A stretch of DNA of 64,000 bases from Streptomyces sp. NRRL S-340 (GTDB lineage: Bacteria; Actinomycetota; Actinomycetes; Streptomycetales; Streptomycetaceae). Under the pieces are notes generated by a model. That model had not been told where the DNA came from. It saw only the letters and a program-made list of their open reading frames with translations, and searched no databases. The stretch is from the NCBI RefSeq assembly GCF_000720185.1, contig NZ_JOIY01000041.1:30018-94017 (forward strand). The letters run 5' to 3'. This document shows positions 8,010 to 16,082 of the stretch, in pieces (the first letter of the stretch is position 1; each line of letters starts with the position of its first letter). The position numbers and the translations under genes were made by a program.

Positions 8010-8462
8010 TCATGGTCTCGGGTTATGTGACTGGATCACGCGCTGCAAGCGCAGGATCTCGCCGTGCGCCGCGGCCAGTCGTTGTTCGAGCTCTTGGACG
8101 CGCTCTCGATGGGTGGTGCGCTCACGGCGGAGGGGTCCGGTAAGGGGATGAATCACGGCGCCGTCGTCAGCTGAGGGTGCCTGCAGGGAAGACTGGTTCT
8201 CGGCCCGTTGCTGACCGCGCAAGGTCTCGATGCGATTGCGCAGGTCGGTGTGGGCATGGAGAAAGACCAAGCTGACGCCCGCTGCGCGGGCGACGGCCCG
8301 GAAGTTGATCTCCTCGCCCTCCTTGACCAGCCTTCGGATGCCCGCCTCCGCTCGCTGGACGGCCTGCTGGTGCTTGTCCTGTGCAGCCTGCCGCAGAGCG
8401 GCGATCCTCCGATCTGCAGGAGGCACGGCCTCCGGGACCGCGTCGTTCGGTCGCTTGTTCAT
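8010..8462 (-). CDS. DUF6262-like coiled-coil protein of mobile elements
   Basis: I start at ATG 8462 (MNKRPNDAVP); upstream in-frame sequence is low-complexity. The 150-residue product is almost all helical. A helix (IAALRQAAQDKHQQAVQRAE) is followed by an HTH-like block (NFRAVARAAGVSLVFLHAHT) and a C-terminal coiled coil (VQELEQRLAAAHGEILRLQR). This is the pattern of DUF6262/TnpC-type accessory proteins that sit behind paired tyrosine recombinases in Tn554-like elements. The recombinase genes that should precede it are absent: a P450 fragment lies there instead. It is probably an orphan left by a decayed element. Confidence 0.6.
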   Translation of the reverse strand: MNKRPNDAVPEAVPPADRRIAALRQAAQDKHQQAVQRAEAGIRRLVKEGEEINFRAVARAAGVSLVFLHAHTDLRNRIETLRGQQRAENQSSLQAPSADDGAVIHPLTGPLRRERTTHRERVQELEQRLAAAHGEILRLQRVIQSHNPRP

Positions 8463-8590
8463 GAGTGTGATGCCCCTCTGCAGTCCGAGCAGTCGGTGGC
8501 GTCCTGGCAGGCGGCGGTCCCTCCCACTGGCCGCCGCCGTGTCGATCACCCGCGGCTCACTGCCACGCCGAAATGGGATGAAGCACAGCG

Positions 8591-8770
8591 ATGTCTGACA
8601 CGCCGTACCCGCTGGACCACACTGCGCTCGCGGCCGAGGTCGCGACCCTCCGCGCGAAGGGGGCGGCCACACTCGTGGAGCTGACTGGCGGGGTGGTCGC
8701 CTGGTCGGTCACCCAGCACGACTCGATCAAGCGGCTGCTCACCGACTCCCGCGTCTCAACCATCTGTCGG
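8591..8770 (+). pseudogene. Cytochrome P450 N-terminal fragment
   Basis: MSDTPYPLDHTALAAEVATL, then RAKGAATLVELTGGVVAWSV and HDSIKRLLTDSRVS form the first 60 residues of a CYP107-like P450. The sequence is cut at about 8767 by a CRISPR-like repeat and IS110 sequence. Heme-binding parts are absent. Confidence 0.65.
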
Positions 8771-8775
8771 GGCAG

Positions 8776-8804
8776 GGACCATCCCCGCGGGCGCGGGGAT
8801 GGAC
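8776..8804. repeat. Single 29-nt sequence resembling a type I-E CRISPR repeat
   Basis: On the minus strand it begins GTCCATCCCCGCGCCC and ends GCGGGGATGGTCC. Size, stem (CCCCGCG / CGCGGGG) and GGGGATGGTCC end match the repeats I know from Streptomyces type I-E arrays. Only one copy is present, there are no cas genes, and it sits exactly at the joint between a P450 fragment and an IS110 fragment. A plain hairpin is the alternative. Confidence 0.4.
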
Positions 8805-9270
8805 AAGCGCACGGCGGGACAGTGTGGCCAGCTCTTCCCGCAAGGTCGGGTCGGCGGTGACCAGGATCGCCTTGAGCTGGTTCGCTGCCTGTCTTCGCGC
8901 CTTCACTGCGGAGTCCTTGGCCACGAGATACAGACGCGCGATTTCCGCGGGACCGCTGCCTGACTTCACCGGCGAGTGCGCACGACCGCTGAGCACCGCC
9001 CGCGCAGCGGCTTCCGCGTCGCCTCGGTCCGACTTGCTCCGTCGGCGGTGGGCCGCACGCCCAGGGCCTGGAGCCTCAAGGACCTCGATGCCCTGGGACA
9101 GGAGATAGCGCGACAGGGCCGCACCGTAGTTTCCGGTCGATTCCACTCCGGCGCGACGGATGTCACCCAACTCAGTCGCCAGGCGTGCAGTTGTTGATAG
9201 CCACTCGCAACGGCCGGGAAACGCTCGATTCCCAGAGTTCGTCCGGTCATGGCAAGCACAGCCGCAACAT
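8805..9270 (-). pseudogene. IS110-family transposase N-terminal fragment
   Basis: The frame reads GVESTGNYGAALSRYLLSQ, then KSDRGDAEAAARAVLSG and ARLYLVAKDSAVKARRQAAN. This is the DEDD RuvC-like domain of IS110 transposases (the D of SDRGDAEAAAR is catalytic). A slip near 9180 separates it from its upstream part (IERFPAVASGYQQLHAW). The C-terminal half with the Ser motif is missing, with the sequence ending in the CRISPR-like repeat. Confidence 0.65.
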
Positions 9271-9589
9271 GAAAATTGCGATGCGTATCACCCCGAGTAC
9301 CGCCTCCGTGACGCCCTGGGGAGGTTCCATGGAGCGGGCAGATTCTGGTGAACTAATCGTTCCTCTAACCCCGGTGGCGATTCGCCCTGTTCGCAGTGCC
9401 GCCGGCCCGGACAGCCGTCACCAGTGAGACAGTGCACGTTCGCCGCGCAAGACAGTGCTCTGGACACGCTTGCCCGAACCAGCGCCCGAGCGCACCACCA
9501 AGTCCCGTGAACGACGCAGGATGTCAGGGCACTTCGGTCCAGAAATATCAGGAGTCAGCTCCGACGCTATGGTGGTGCGCTGCCGCTCG
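9271..9589. other. Region without recognisable gene
   Basis: A minus-strand frame ending at 9420 has moderately coding-like composition, but I recognise nothing in it. The region is probably decayed DNA between the IS110 and ABC fragments. Confidence 0.4.
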
Positions 9590-9876
9590 ATGCCCCGTCG
9601 GGTCCGGCGGACGCCTGCTGTCCCAGGGACAGCGCAGGCGCCTCGCCACCGCTCGCGCCGTACTACGGCGCACCGGGTCCCCCTGCTGACGAGGCCACCG
9701 CCGGTCCGGACCGCCCCACCGCCGAGGCGCTGCTGGAGGCACTTCGGGCGCTCCCCGAGACCTCGGTGGTGATCGCCGTACAGGAGCAGGACCTCGGCAT
9801 GGCGGCCCGGCGACCGTCCGCGGTCGTCCACCTCGGGCGGCCCGCGGACGGCGCAGGTGTCGTCCGTACGCGATGA
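9590..9876 (+). pseudogene. ABC transporter ATPase C-terminal fragment
   Basis: After LSQGQRRRLATARAVLRRTG (signature motif LSxGQ) the frame slips by one base near 9688. It then reads DEATAGPDRPTAEALLEALR and PETSVVIAVQEQDLGMAAR to a stop at 9874-9876. Signature, Walker B and switch region are recognisable, most like the CydC/CydD export ATPases. Walker A and the membrane domain are absent. Confidence 0.65.
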
Positions 9877-10177
9877 CGTCGCGGCCGGCACATGCTTCTG
9901 CGCGCACCAGCGCGTTGCTGGGAGTGCACTGTTCCGAGATGGGCACCGAGGTGGAAGAGCCTCGCCTGTTGGTGACCCAAGGGCTCACGACAGTGAGCTT
10001 TGGGAGGATTTACCGCCATTTTTTGGCTTTTGCATCACCGCTCTCCGCCCACCCGCGTGCCCCCCGTGATACGGAACGGCGTGCGGTGGCCGAAGCGCTG
10101 CCGTCCTCAGATTGTTGAATATTTGAGTTACCCCTTTCACGGGTTGTAGACATGACGCATCTGAGGAAGGGGCCACC
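9877..10177. other. Intergenic region upstream of the PucR gene
   Basis: No gene is recognised. It holds a small hairpin (GCTCAC 9983-9988 with GTGAGC 9993-9998), the second copy of the 12-mer GTGAGCTTTGGG at 9993-10004, and an AT-rich patch at 10110-10155 that is likely the PucR promoter. Confidence 0.5.
10123..10152 (+). promoter_or_regulatory. Possible sigma-70-type promoter of the PucR gene
   Basis: TTGAGT (10123-10128) and TAGACA (10147-10152) are separated by 18 nt, 25 nt before the ATG at 10178, in an unusually AT-rich patch. Confidence 0.4.
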
Positions 10178-11431
10178 ATGGTCGAGAGTCGTCTGCGGGT
10201 CCGGGTCGGCAGTGACGCCCTGCAGGAACTGATCGAGGAACTCGCAGGGCGTCTGCAGCGGTCCGTGGTCGTCGACGACCCTCTGGTGCGACTGATCTGC
10301 TCCAGCCAGCACTTCGGAGACGCGGACCCGGTCCGCATCCGCAGCCTGCTGCAAGGGCGGGCCGACGACGAGATCATCCGCTACGTCCTCGACCAAGGCG
10401 TGGCCCGGTGGCCGAAGCCCGACTTCATCGAGGGCCGTGACGACCTCGGACTGCTCACCCGGTACTGCATTCCGCTGCGGGAGCGCGGAGAGCTGCTGGG
10501 TCTGCTGATGGTCGTCGCGCCGGAGAAGGACCTGTCGCGCGAGGAGATCGACACCGTCGCACGGGCAGTGCCGGCGATCACCGCCCAGCTGCGGGCGGAC
10601 CAGCTGGCCGCTGACGCCGAGGACGGTGACCTGCAGGAGACGCTGCTCTCCCTGTTCGGCACCAGTGAGAAGGCCCGTGCCGCCGCTCGTCAGCAGATAC
10701 TCGACGGTGACGCGCTGCCGGACGCTCCGCACGCCGTGGTGAACGTCGTGCAGGTGGCCCGTTCCTCCTCCGAACCGCCCGGCCAGGTGGAGATCGCACT
10801 GCGCGGAGCTCTGGAGCCGTTCCTCCGCACGCGCTGGGCGGTCGGCGCCATGGCCGTCACCCCGGACAGCGCGGTACTGCTCCAGGTTTCGGCCCGGCCG
10901 CCGGCGCCGCAGGAACTCAGGGACCAGGGCACGGCCATCCGGGAGGCGCTCGCCGCCTATCTGGACGCCTCGGCGGCACCGGTGATCGGCATCGGTGGCA
11001 TCGCGGACGGTATGGCCGACGCGTGGGTTTCGCACGGGCAGGCGGTCGTCGCGGCTCGCGCGGCACGTCGTCTGCCCCACCTCAAGGGCGTCGGTGCGTG
11101 GGAGTCACTGGGTGAACTCGCCGTACTCCTACAGATGCCGGACCACGCCCTGAACCCCTCGCTGCTGCCGAGGCCGCTGAGTCTGCTGCTGGAGAGCACC
11201 GGTGGCCAGCGACTGGAAGAGACCCTGACCTGTTTCCTCGACCATGCCGGATCGATACCGCGTACGGCGGAGGCTCTGCAGATCCATCGCACCTCCCTCT
11301 ACTACCGGCTGCGTCAGATCCAGGAGATCACCGGCCTCGACCTGGACAACGGCGGCGACCGGCTGGTGCTCCACCTCGGGCTGCGGATGCGCGCGTTGCT
11401 GGCGGCAGAGACCGCCTCGACCACGGCCTGA
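10178..11431 (+). CDS. PucR / CdaR-like transcriptional regulator
   Basis: A 417-residue protein. The N-terminal half is a ligand-sensing region. The middle (about 165-300) is a GGDEF-like CdaR regulatory domain. The C-terminus is the PucR HTH (about 345-400, FLDHAGSIPRTAEALQIHRT, then SLYYRLRQIQEITG and LHLGLRMR). Such proteins activate catabolic genes. A ribosome site (GGAAGGGG) precedes ATG 10178. The alpha/beta hydrolase 400 bp downstream is the nearest possible target, but the gap argues against one operon. Confidence 0.85.
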   Translation: MVESRLRVRVGSDALQELIEELAGRLQRSVVVDDPLVRLICSSQHFGDADPVRIRSLLQGRADDEIIRYVLDQGVARWPKPDFIEGRDDLGLLTRYCIPLRERGELLGLLMVVAPEKDLSREEIDTVARAVPAITAQLRADQLAADAEDGDLQETLLSLFGTSEKARAAARQQILDGDALPDAPHAVVNVVQVARSSSEPPGQVEIALRGALEPFLRTRWAVGAMAVTPDSAVLLQVSARPPAPQELRDQGTAIREALAAYLDASAAPVIGIGGIADGMADAWVSHGQAVVAARAARRLPHLKGVGAWESLGELAVLLQMPDHALNPSLLPRPLSLLLESTGGQRLEETLTCFLDHAGSIPRTAEALQIHRTSLYYRLRQIQEITGLDLDNGGDRLVLHLGLRMRALLAAETASTTA

Positions 11432-11832
11432 CCGGCCTGGGCCCCGACGACCGCCGGGTACACGGGCCGCGGCACCCGACTCCTTGGGCACCGGCCGATG
11501 TCGTTCACCGTGGCGCGCGTGCATGCCGGTGAGTGCCCCGGGCGGTGCGGCACCTTGTGACGGCGGCGCGGCTCGCTTCGCGGCGGAACGGTCCGTCGCC
11601 CGCGGCGGTCAGAGCCCCTCGGAGGGCGCCGCCCTTCCGCCCGCATCCCGGGCTCCCTCCTACAGAGTGACAAGAATTCGCCCGTCGATCACTACGGAGC
11701 GCGGTAGTGCCCGAGGGGCCTGGTGAGACACAATCGGACTACACCGGAGCCGCGTAATGCGTCGGCTCCGGGAACAGACAATTCTTCTGCGCGGCGGAAA
11801 CCGCCTGCGGCGGGATACGAAGGGAAATCGCA
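11432..11832. other. Intergenic region, no gene recognised
   Basis: GC-rich and without protein-like frames for its first 250 bp. The last 130 bp (from about 11680) are less GC-rich and carry GATCACTACGGAGCGCGGTAG, probably part of the promoter region of the hydrolase at 11833. Confidence 0.4.
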
Positions 11833-12711
11833 GTGACGGCCGTGGGCGAACTGACGACCAGTGACGGTGTACGTCTGATGTACCAGGACAGCGGAGGAAG
11901 CGGAATTCCTCTGGTCATGCTGCACGGCTGGGGACAGACACAGGAGATGTTCCGCCACCAGACGCGGGGACTGGCGCCGGATCGCCGTGTCGTCACCCTG
12001 GACTTCCGAGGCCACGGGATCTCCGACAAGCCGCACCACGGCTATCGCATCGCCCGCCTGGCCGCGGACGTCCTGAACCTCGTGGACCATCTGGGGCTCG
12101 ACCGCTTCGACGCGCTCGGCTGGTCGATGGGGGTCTCGGTGTGGTGGAGCTTCTTCGACCAGTACGGCACCGGCCGCATCCGCCGTTTCGTCGCCGTCGA
12201 CCAGCCCGCCGCCGTCGCCGCCGTGCCGTGGATGTCGGCCGAGGAGCAACGGCAGTCCGGGGCCATCTTCGACGTGGCGGGCCTGGTCGCACTCGGCGCG
12301 GACCTCGCCGGCCCGCAGGGCGAGCAGGTCCGGCACGACTTCGTCCGCGGCATGTTCTCCGGCGACCCCGACCCGGAGCTGTGGTCCTTCGTGGCGGAGC
12401 AGATCAAGTCCACGCCGGCCCACGCCGGAGTGCCCCTGCTGTTCGACCACTGCGCGCAGGACTGGCGGGACACGCTGGTGCGCATCGATGTGCCGACACT
12501 GGTCATCGGGTGCGACGGCAGCCACGTGCATCCGCGTTCGCAGCAGTTCGTCGCCCAGCGGATTCCGGACGCGCGGTTGCATGTCTTCCCTGCCACGGTG
12601 GCCAATTCACACTTCCCCTTCCTGGAGAACCCGTCGGCCTTCAACGGCGTGGTTGACGATTTCCTTCGCGAGAAGCTGGACGCGGCAGACGACTCGAACG
12701 TTCACGCCTGA
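11833..12711 (+). CDS. Alpha/beta hydrolase
   Basis: A 292-residue single-domain hydrolase starting with GTG (VTAVGELTTSDGVRLMYQDS). The oxyanion motif HGWG is at 31-34, the nucleophile elbow GWSMG has S98, and the likely catalytic His lies in ANSHFPFLENP near 268. FRGHGISDKP is the usual second-strand motif. It resembles haloperoxidase or ester-hydrolase types that need no metal. Substrate unknown. The AraC gene starts 66 bp downstream on the same strand and may be co-transcribed. Confidence 0.8.
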   Translation: MTAVGELTTSDGVRLMYQDSGGSGIPLVMLHGWGQTQEMFRHQTRGLAPDRRVVTLDFRGHGISDKPHHGYRIARLAADVLNLVDHLGLDRFDALGWSMGVSVWWSFFDQYGTGRIRRFVAVDQPAAVAAVPWMSAEEQRQSGAIFDVAGLVALGADLAGPQGEQVRHDFVRGMFSGDPDPELWSFVAEQIKSTPAHAGVPLLFDHCAQDWRDTLVRIDVPTLVIGCDGSHVHPRSQQFVAQRIPDARLHVFPATVANSHFPFLENPSAFNGVVDDFLREKLDAADDSNVHA

Positions 12712-12777
12712 AGTCTACGTAAAGCCGTCCGGCGGACATTTCACGGCAAATTCAACACCGAAAAGGAAACGACGGGC

Positions 12778-13614
12778 GTGACTCTGTCGATCAATCTCCC
12801 CATGCCTGAAAACAAAGACAAACATTCTTCCGTCGCACCTCGGGGAAATGATGCGGGATATTTCATCACCCTGCCCTCGCCGGTCGGTGACGACGACCAT
12901 CTTCATCTCGCGGTCAACATCTCCGACAGAACGATTCTCCTGAACCACGACCCTGCCCTGTTCCTGGAACCCGGCGATCTCGTCATCACCGGTGCCCGGC
13001 AAGCGGGGCTGCTCGCCGGTGACGGTGGAGCACTGGCCTTCTTCCGGATTCCGTTCTCGCTGCTCGACGCGTCGGCGGCCGATCTGCGCGAGGTGCCGCA
13101 GACACATCTCAGCGGTGGGAGCGGCCTGGCATCGCTGGTCTCGCAGTTCTTGACAGCCCTCGCCAGAACGCCAGGCAGTGAACGTCTGGCCGCCGGGCAA
13201 CGGCTCGCCATGAACGCGGCGGACCTCGTGGCGTTGCTCGTCGGTGAGGTCCTCCAGGCACGCGGGCCCGGCTCCGCCGACGCGATCTCCGACTTGATGC
13301 TGCGCATACAGAGCCACATCGAGGAGAACCTCACGGACCCGGACCTGTCACCTGAGTCGATCGCTCGGGCGCACCACATCTCGGTGCGCTACCTGCACAA
13401 GGTCTTCCAGTCGGGCGGCACCACTGTGGGCGCCTGGATACGGCAGCGCAGGCTTGACGCCTGCCGCGCCGAACTGCGCAGGCAGCGTCGTACCGTGGCC
13501 TCAGTGGCCCACAGCTGGGGTTTCGCCAGCCCCTCCCACTTCAGTCGGCTCTTCCGGCAGACCTACGGCCTCACCCCCAGGGAGTGGCAGACGGCCGCGT
13601 CCTCGGACGCCTGA
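12778..13614 (+). CDS. AraC-family regulator
   Basis: A 278-residue protein. An N-terminal AraC-type binding domain (FLEPGDLVITGARQAG) is followed by two C-terminal HTH units (about 180-275). These include PESIARAHHISVRYLHKVFQ and VASVAHSWGFASPSHFSRLF, and the family ending YGLTPREWQ. GTG 12778 follows GGAAACGACGG. Same-strand proximity to the hydrolase at 11833 suggests it controls that gene. Confidence 0.88.
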   Translation: MTLSINLPMPENKDKHSSVAPRGNDAGYFITLPSPVGDDDHLHLAVNISDRTILLNHDPALFLEPGDLVITGARQAGLLAGDGGALAFFRIPFSLLDASAADLREVPQTHLSGGSGLASLVSQFLTALARTPGSERLAAGQRLAMNAADLVALLVGEVLQARGPGSADAISDLMLRIQSHIEENLTDPDLSPESIARAHHISVRYLHKVFQSGGTTVGAWIRQRRLDACRAELRRQRRTVASVAHSWGFASPSHFSRLFRQTYGLTPREWQTAASSDA

Positions 13615-13880
13615 GCCGCCCTTCCGTCACCGAAGCCCGGCCGCGGCCGGTTCCCTGCGCTGCCGGACCACCGCCGGTGCGCTGCCGGGCGACCGCCGGT
13701 GCGCTGCGACGGCATTCTTGTCGGACCCGATGCCTGGCATGGCGGCCGTTCCGTCCCTGAACGCGAGGGCGGCAACCGGGCGCGCGCTCGTTCCGCCGGT
13801 CCTCTTGGCCGCAACTCCCGCTACAACCGCCCGGTGCCCATCGTCCGGCACACTCCACGCTCTGTGAAGGACCCGCCGCT

Positions 13881-14594
13881 ATGCCCACGCCCACCGTCGT
13901 CCTGGTCCACGGAGCGTTCACCGACACCGCTTGCTGGTTCGGTGTCGTCGCTGAGCTGCAACGTCACGGCACTCCGGTCATCGCCCCGCCCAACCCACTG
14001 CGCGGCCTCGTCTCCGACGCGGCCCACCTCGCCTCGGTGGTTGCCCAGATAGACGGTCCCGTCGTCCTGGTCGGGCACGCCTACGGCGGTGCCCTGATCA
14101 CCGTGGCCGGCACCACCGAGAATGTCGCCGCACTGGTGTACGTGGCTGCTTCGATCCCCCAAGAGGGCGAGAGCCTGCGCGAGTTGTGGGACCGCTTCCC
14201 GGCCACCGAGCTGGAGGACGGTCTCAAGCGGTGGACGTGCCCTGTGCCCGGTGGCGGTGAGGCCGTCGAGGTCACCATCACCGAGGAGGCGTACCCCTCG
14301 GTGTTCGCCGCCGATGTGTCCGACGCGGTCGTCCGGGTGCTCGCCTCCTGTCAACGCCCGATCGTCACGGCCGCGATCGACGAGAAGGTCACCGAAGCCG
14401 CCTGGCGTACCAGGCCCTCCTGGGCCCTGGTGGCGGGTGCGGACCGGGTGATCTCGCCGGACGCGGAGCGCTTCGGTGCGCAGCGGGCGGGGGCGAACGT
14501 CGTCGAGATCGACGGTGCTTCGCACGCCGTCGCTCTTTCCCATCCCACGGCTGTGGCGCGGCTCATCCACGAGGCGGTACGGACGGTGAGCTGA
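13881..14594 (+). CDS. Alpha/beta hydrolase with Ala in place of the nucleophile Ser
   Basis: A 237-residue protein closely like the hydrolases at 22518 and 23294 (opening TPTVVLVHGAFTDTACWFG; QRPIVTAAI and HAVALSHP blocks near the end). The elbow, GHSYGG in both paralogues, reads GHAYGG here (A67, codon GCC; TCC would give Ser). The His of SHAVALSHP remains. Either it is non-catalytic, works by another mechanism, or is a binding protein. The frame is otherwise intact and well conserved. The ATG follows a weak ribosome site (aaggacccgccgct). A WhiB-like gene follows 40 bp downstream. Confidence 0.82.
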   Translation: MPTPTVVLVHGAFTDTACWFGVVAELQRHGTPVIAPPNPLRGLVSDAAHLASVVAQIDGPVVLVGHAYGGALITVAGTTENVAALVYVAASIPQEGESLRELWDRFPATELEDGLKRWTCPVPGGGEAVEVTITEEAYPSVFAADVSDAVVRVLASCQRPIVTAAIDEKVTEAAWRTRPSWALVAGADRVISPDAERFGAQRAGANVVEIDGASHAVALSHPTAVARLIHEAVRTVS

Positions 14595-14634
14595 CCGCCA
14601 TCACTTTTCCAACCGATCCAGGAGAAACCGTCCC

Positions 14635-14895
14635 ATGAAGACACCACTCGAACCGCTTCTGCGGGCATGGGAGTGGCAGGCCGAAGCGGCCTGCCGAGGC
14701 ATGGACAGCGCACTGTTCTTCCCGCCGTCGGGCGAGCGGGGCCACGCGCGCCGCCGCCGCGAGGAAGCAGCCGGTGCCGTCTGCGGCCCTTGCCCGGTGC
14801 GCCTGCTCTGCGACGACTTCGCCGTGGGCTCCGGCCAGCGCTACGGGGTGTGGGGCGGCCGCACCGAGGCCGACCGCCGCGACGAGGCGGCGTAA
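14635..14895 (+). CDS. WhiB-like [4Fe-4S] regulator
   Basis: An 86-residue WhiB-family protein. Its four cluster Cys are C20 (AACRGMDS), C50 and C53 (CGPC) and C59, with the family turn GVWGGR near 75-80 after LLCDDFAVGSGQRYGVWG. WhiB proteins sense redox signals and bind the sigma factor to alter transcription. It lies 40 bp after the hydrolase on the same strand, with ribosome site AGGAG. It is small for the family but complete. Confidence 0.88.
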   Translation: MKTPLEPLLRAWEWQAEAACRGMDSALFFPPSGERGHARRRREEAAGAVCGPCPVRLLCDDFAVGSGQRYGVWGGRTEADRRDEAA

Positions 14896-15444
14896 GCCGC
14901 AGCTCGGAGAACCCGGTCGTGCACCGGGAAGACGCCTGCTCCCCGCCCGATTCCTGACGTACCGCCCGGTGTCCACGCGTCACCGCGGATCCGCGGCTCG
15001 ACCGCGTTCACGTCCGAACCGTCCAGTGCCGCCGGTGCTTCGACCGTACGTCGTCCGCGCTCGCCCGCCGGCGGATCTCCGCCCGGCCCGCCACGCTCCT
15101 GGAGGAGCGTCCAGATACAGCCGGGGCGAGCGGCCCGTTCTCGGTCAGCATGACGACCGGGCTCTTGGCGGCGGTGTGGTCGTGGTTGCCGTCGACGGCT
15201 CTCGGAGACTGGCCGCCCGGTCCTCCGGGACGCTCCCCGGCCACTGATCGAGGACTGCGGTCATCGCCGGTCGAGGACCTGTCGGCGGAGTGTTCTGCGG
15301 GCAGCTTCGAACCCTCCCCCGACGGCGGTACTCACCTGCCGCTCGCCCAGTCGGAGAGCTCCAGAGCCTGCATCGGGTGTGGGTATGCGGGGTTGACGAC
15401 CGCCGCCGAGTCCCACGGTCACCTCCAGCAGAGTGCCCCAGGCT
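14896..15444. other. Intergenic region, no gene recognised
   Basis: Between the WhiB-like gene and the convergent F420-reductase-like gene. A perfect palindrome ACGCTCCT-GG-AGGAGCGT lies at 15093-15110. Short frames show no family resemblance. Confidence 0.4.
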
Positions 15445-16041
15445 TCAGCGGGTGATCGAGATGGCGAAGGGCGCGAATCCGCTGGACCGGATCACGTGCG
15501 GGACGAACAGGATCGCAGCCTCCGTGGCGCGGGCGGTCTCGATCCCACCGAGGTCCGTGATCCACTCCCGCTTCCAGCCGAGGTCGGCGAGAAGCCCCCG
15601 TACGACCTGCTTGGCCTCCGGGTCCGTGGCGGAGAGGAAGACGGTCGGCGTCTGAGCGAGCGCGGCGGGCGCGGTCATGACAGGGAAGAGCATGGTGTTG
15701 AGCGTCTTGACGACGCGCGTTTCGGGGAGCGCTTGCTGGAGTTGCTCGGCCAGGCTTGAGCCGGGGTAGATCAGGTCGGCGGGCAGGCCGTCCGGTCCGT
15801 CGACGGTGGCGTTGGAGACGTCGACGAGTATCTTGCCCCGCAGTTCCTCGCGCAGCGCGGTGAGCCGGTCCAGCGAGCCGGCTCCCGGGGTGGCGTTGAT
15901 GACGATCCGGGCTGTCCGCGCCGCTGATGCGGCGGCCCCCGGCGTGCGGTCCACCGCCGTCACCTCGTGCCCTGCCTGGGTGAGGGCTGTGGCCAGGTTG
16001 CCGCCGACGCGGCCGTTTCCGAGAACTGCGATCGTGGTCAT
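15445..16041 (-). CDS. NADPH-dependent F420 reductase-like protein
   Basis: A 198-residue Rossmann protein opening MTTIAVLGNGRVGGNLATAL, with the GxGxxG turn at 8-13. The NATPG and VDVSNA strands and the RVVKTLNTM helix are typical of the F420H2:NADP oxidoreductase family. Streptomyces makes F420, but many family members have other roles. The ATG at 16041 is followed downstream by the only complete domain. The IMPase-like gene ends 41 bp upstream on the same strand, so the two form a likely operon. Confidence 0.82.
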   Translation of the reverse strand: MTTIAVLGNGRVGGNLATALTQAGHEVTAVDRTPGAAASAARTARIVINATPGAGSLDRLTALREELRGKILVDVSNATVDGPDGLPADLIYPGSSLAEQLQQALPETRVVKTLNTMLFPVMTAPAALAQTPTVFLSATDPEAKQVVRGLLADLGWKREWITDLGGIETARATEAAILFVPHVIRSSGFAPFAISITR

Positions 16042-16082
16042 GCCGATCAGGTCCTTCCGTGTGTGCGGATGGTGATGTGCGG

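Noticed and set aside
8776..8804. A CRISPR array
   Set aside because: Only one repeat-like unit; no second unit at repeat-spacer distance and no cas gene in the window.
9420..9575. A minus-strand ORF with SGAGSGKR, resembling a P-loop
   Set aside because: Too short and without other NTPase motifs; chance similarity.
13669..13705. Direct repeat accgccggtgcgctgc (two copies)
   Set aside because: Short, GC-rich and noncoding, with no clear role.
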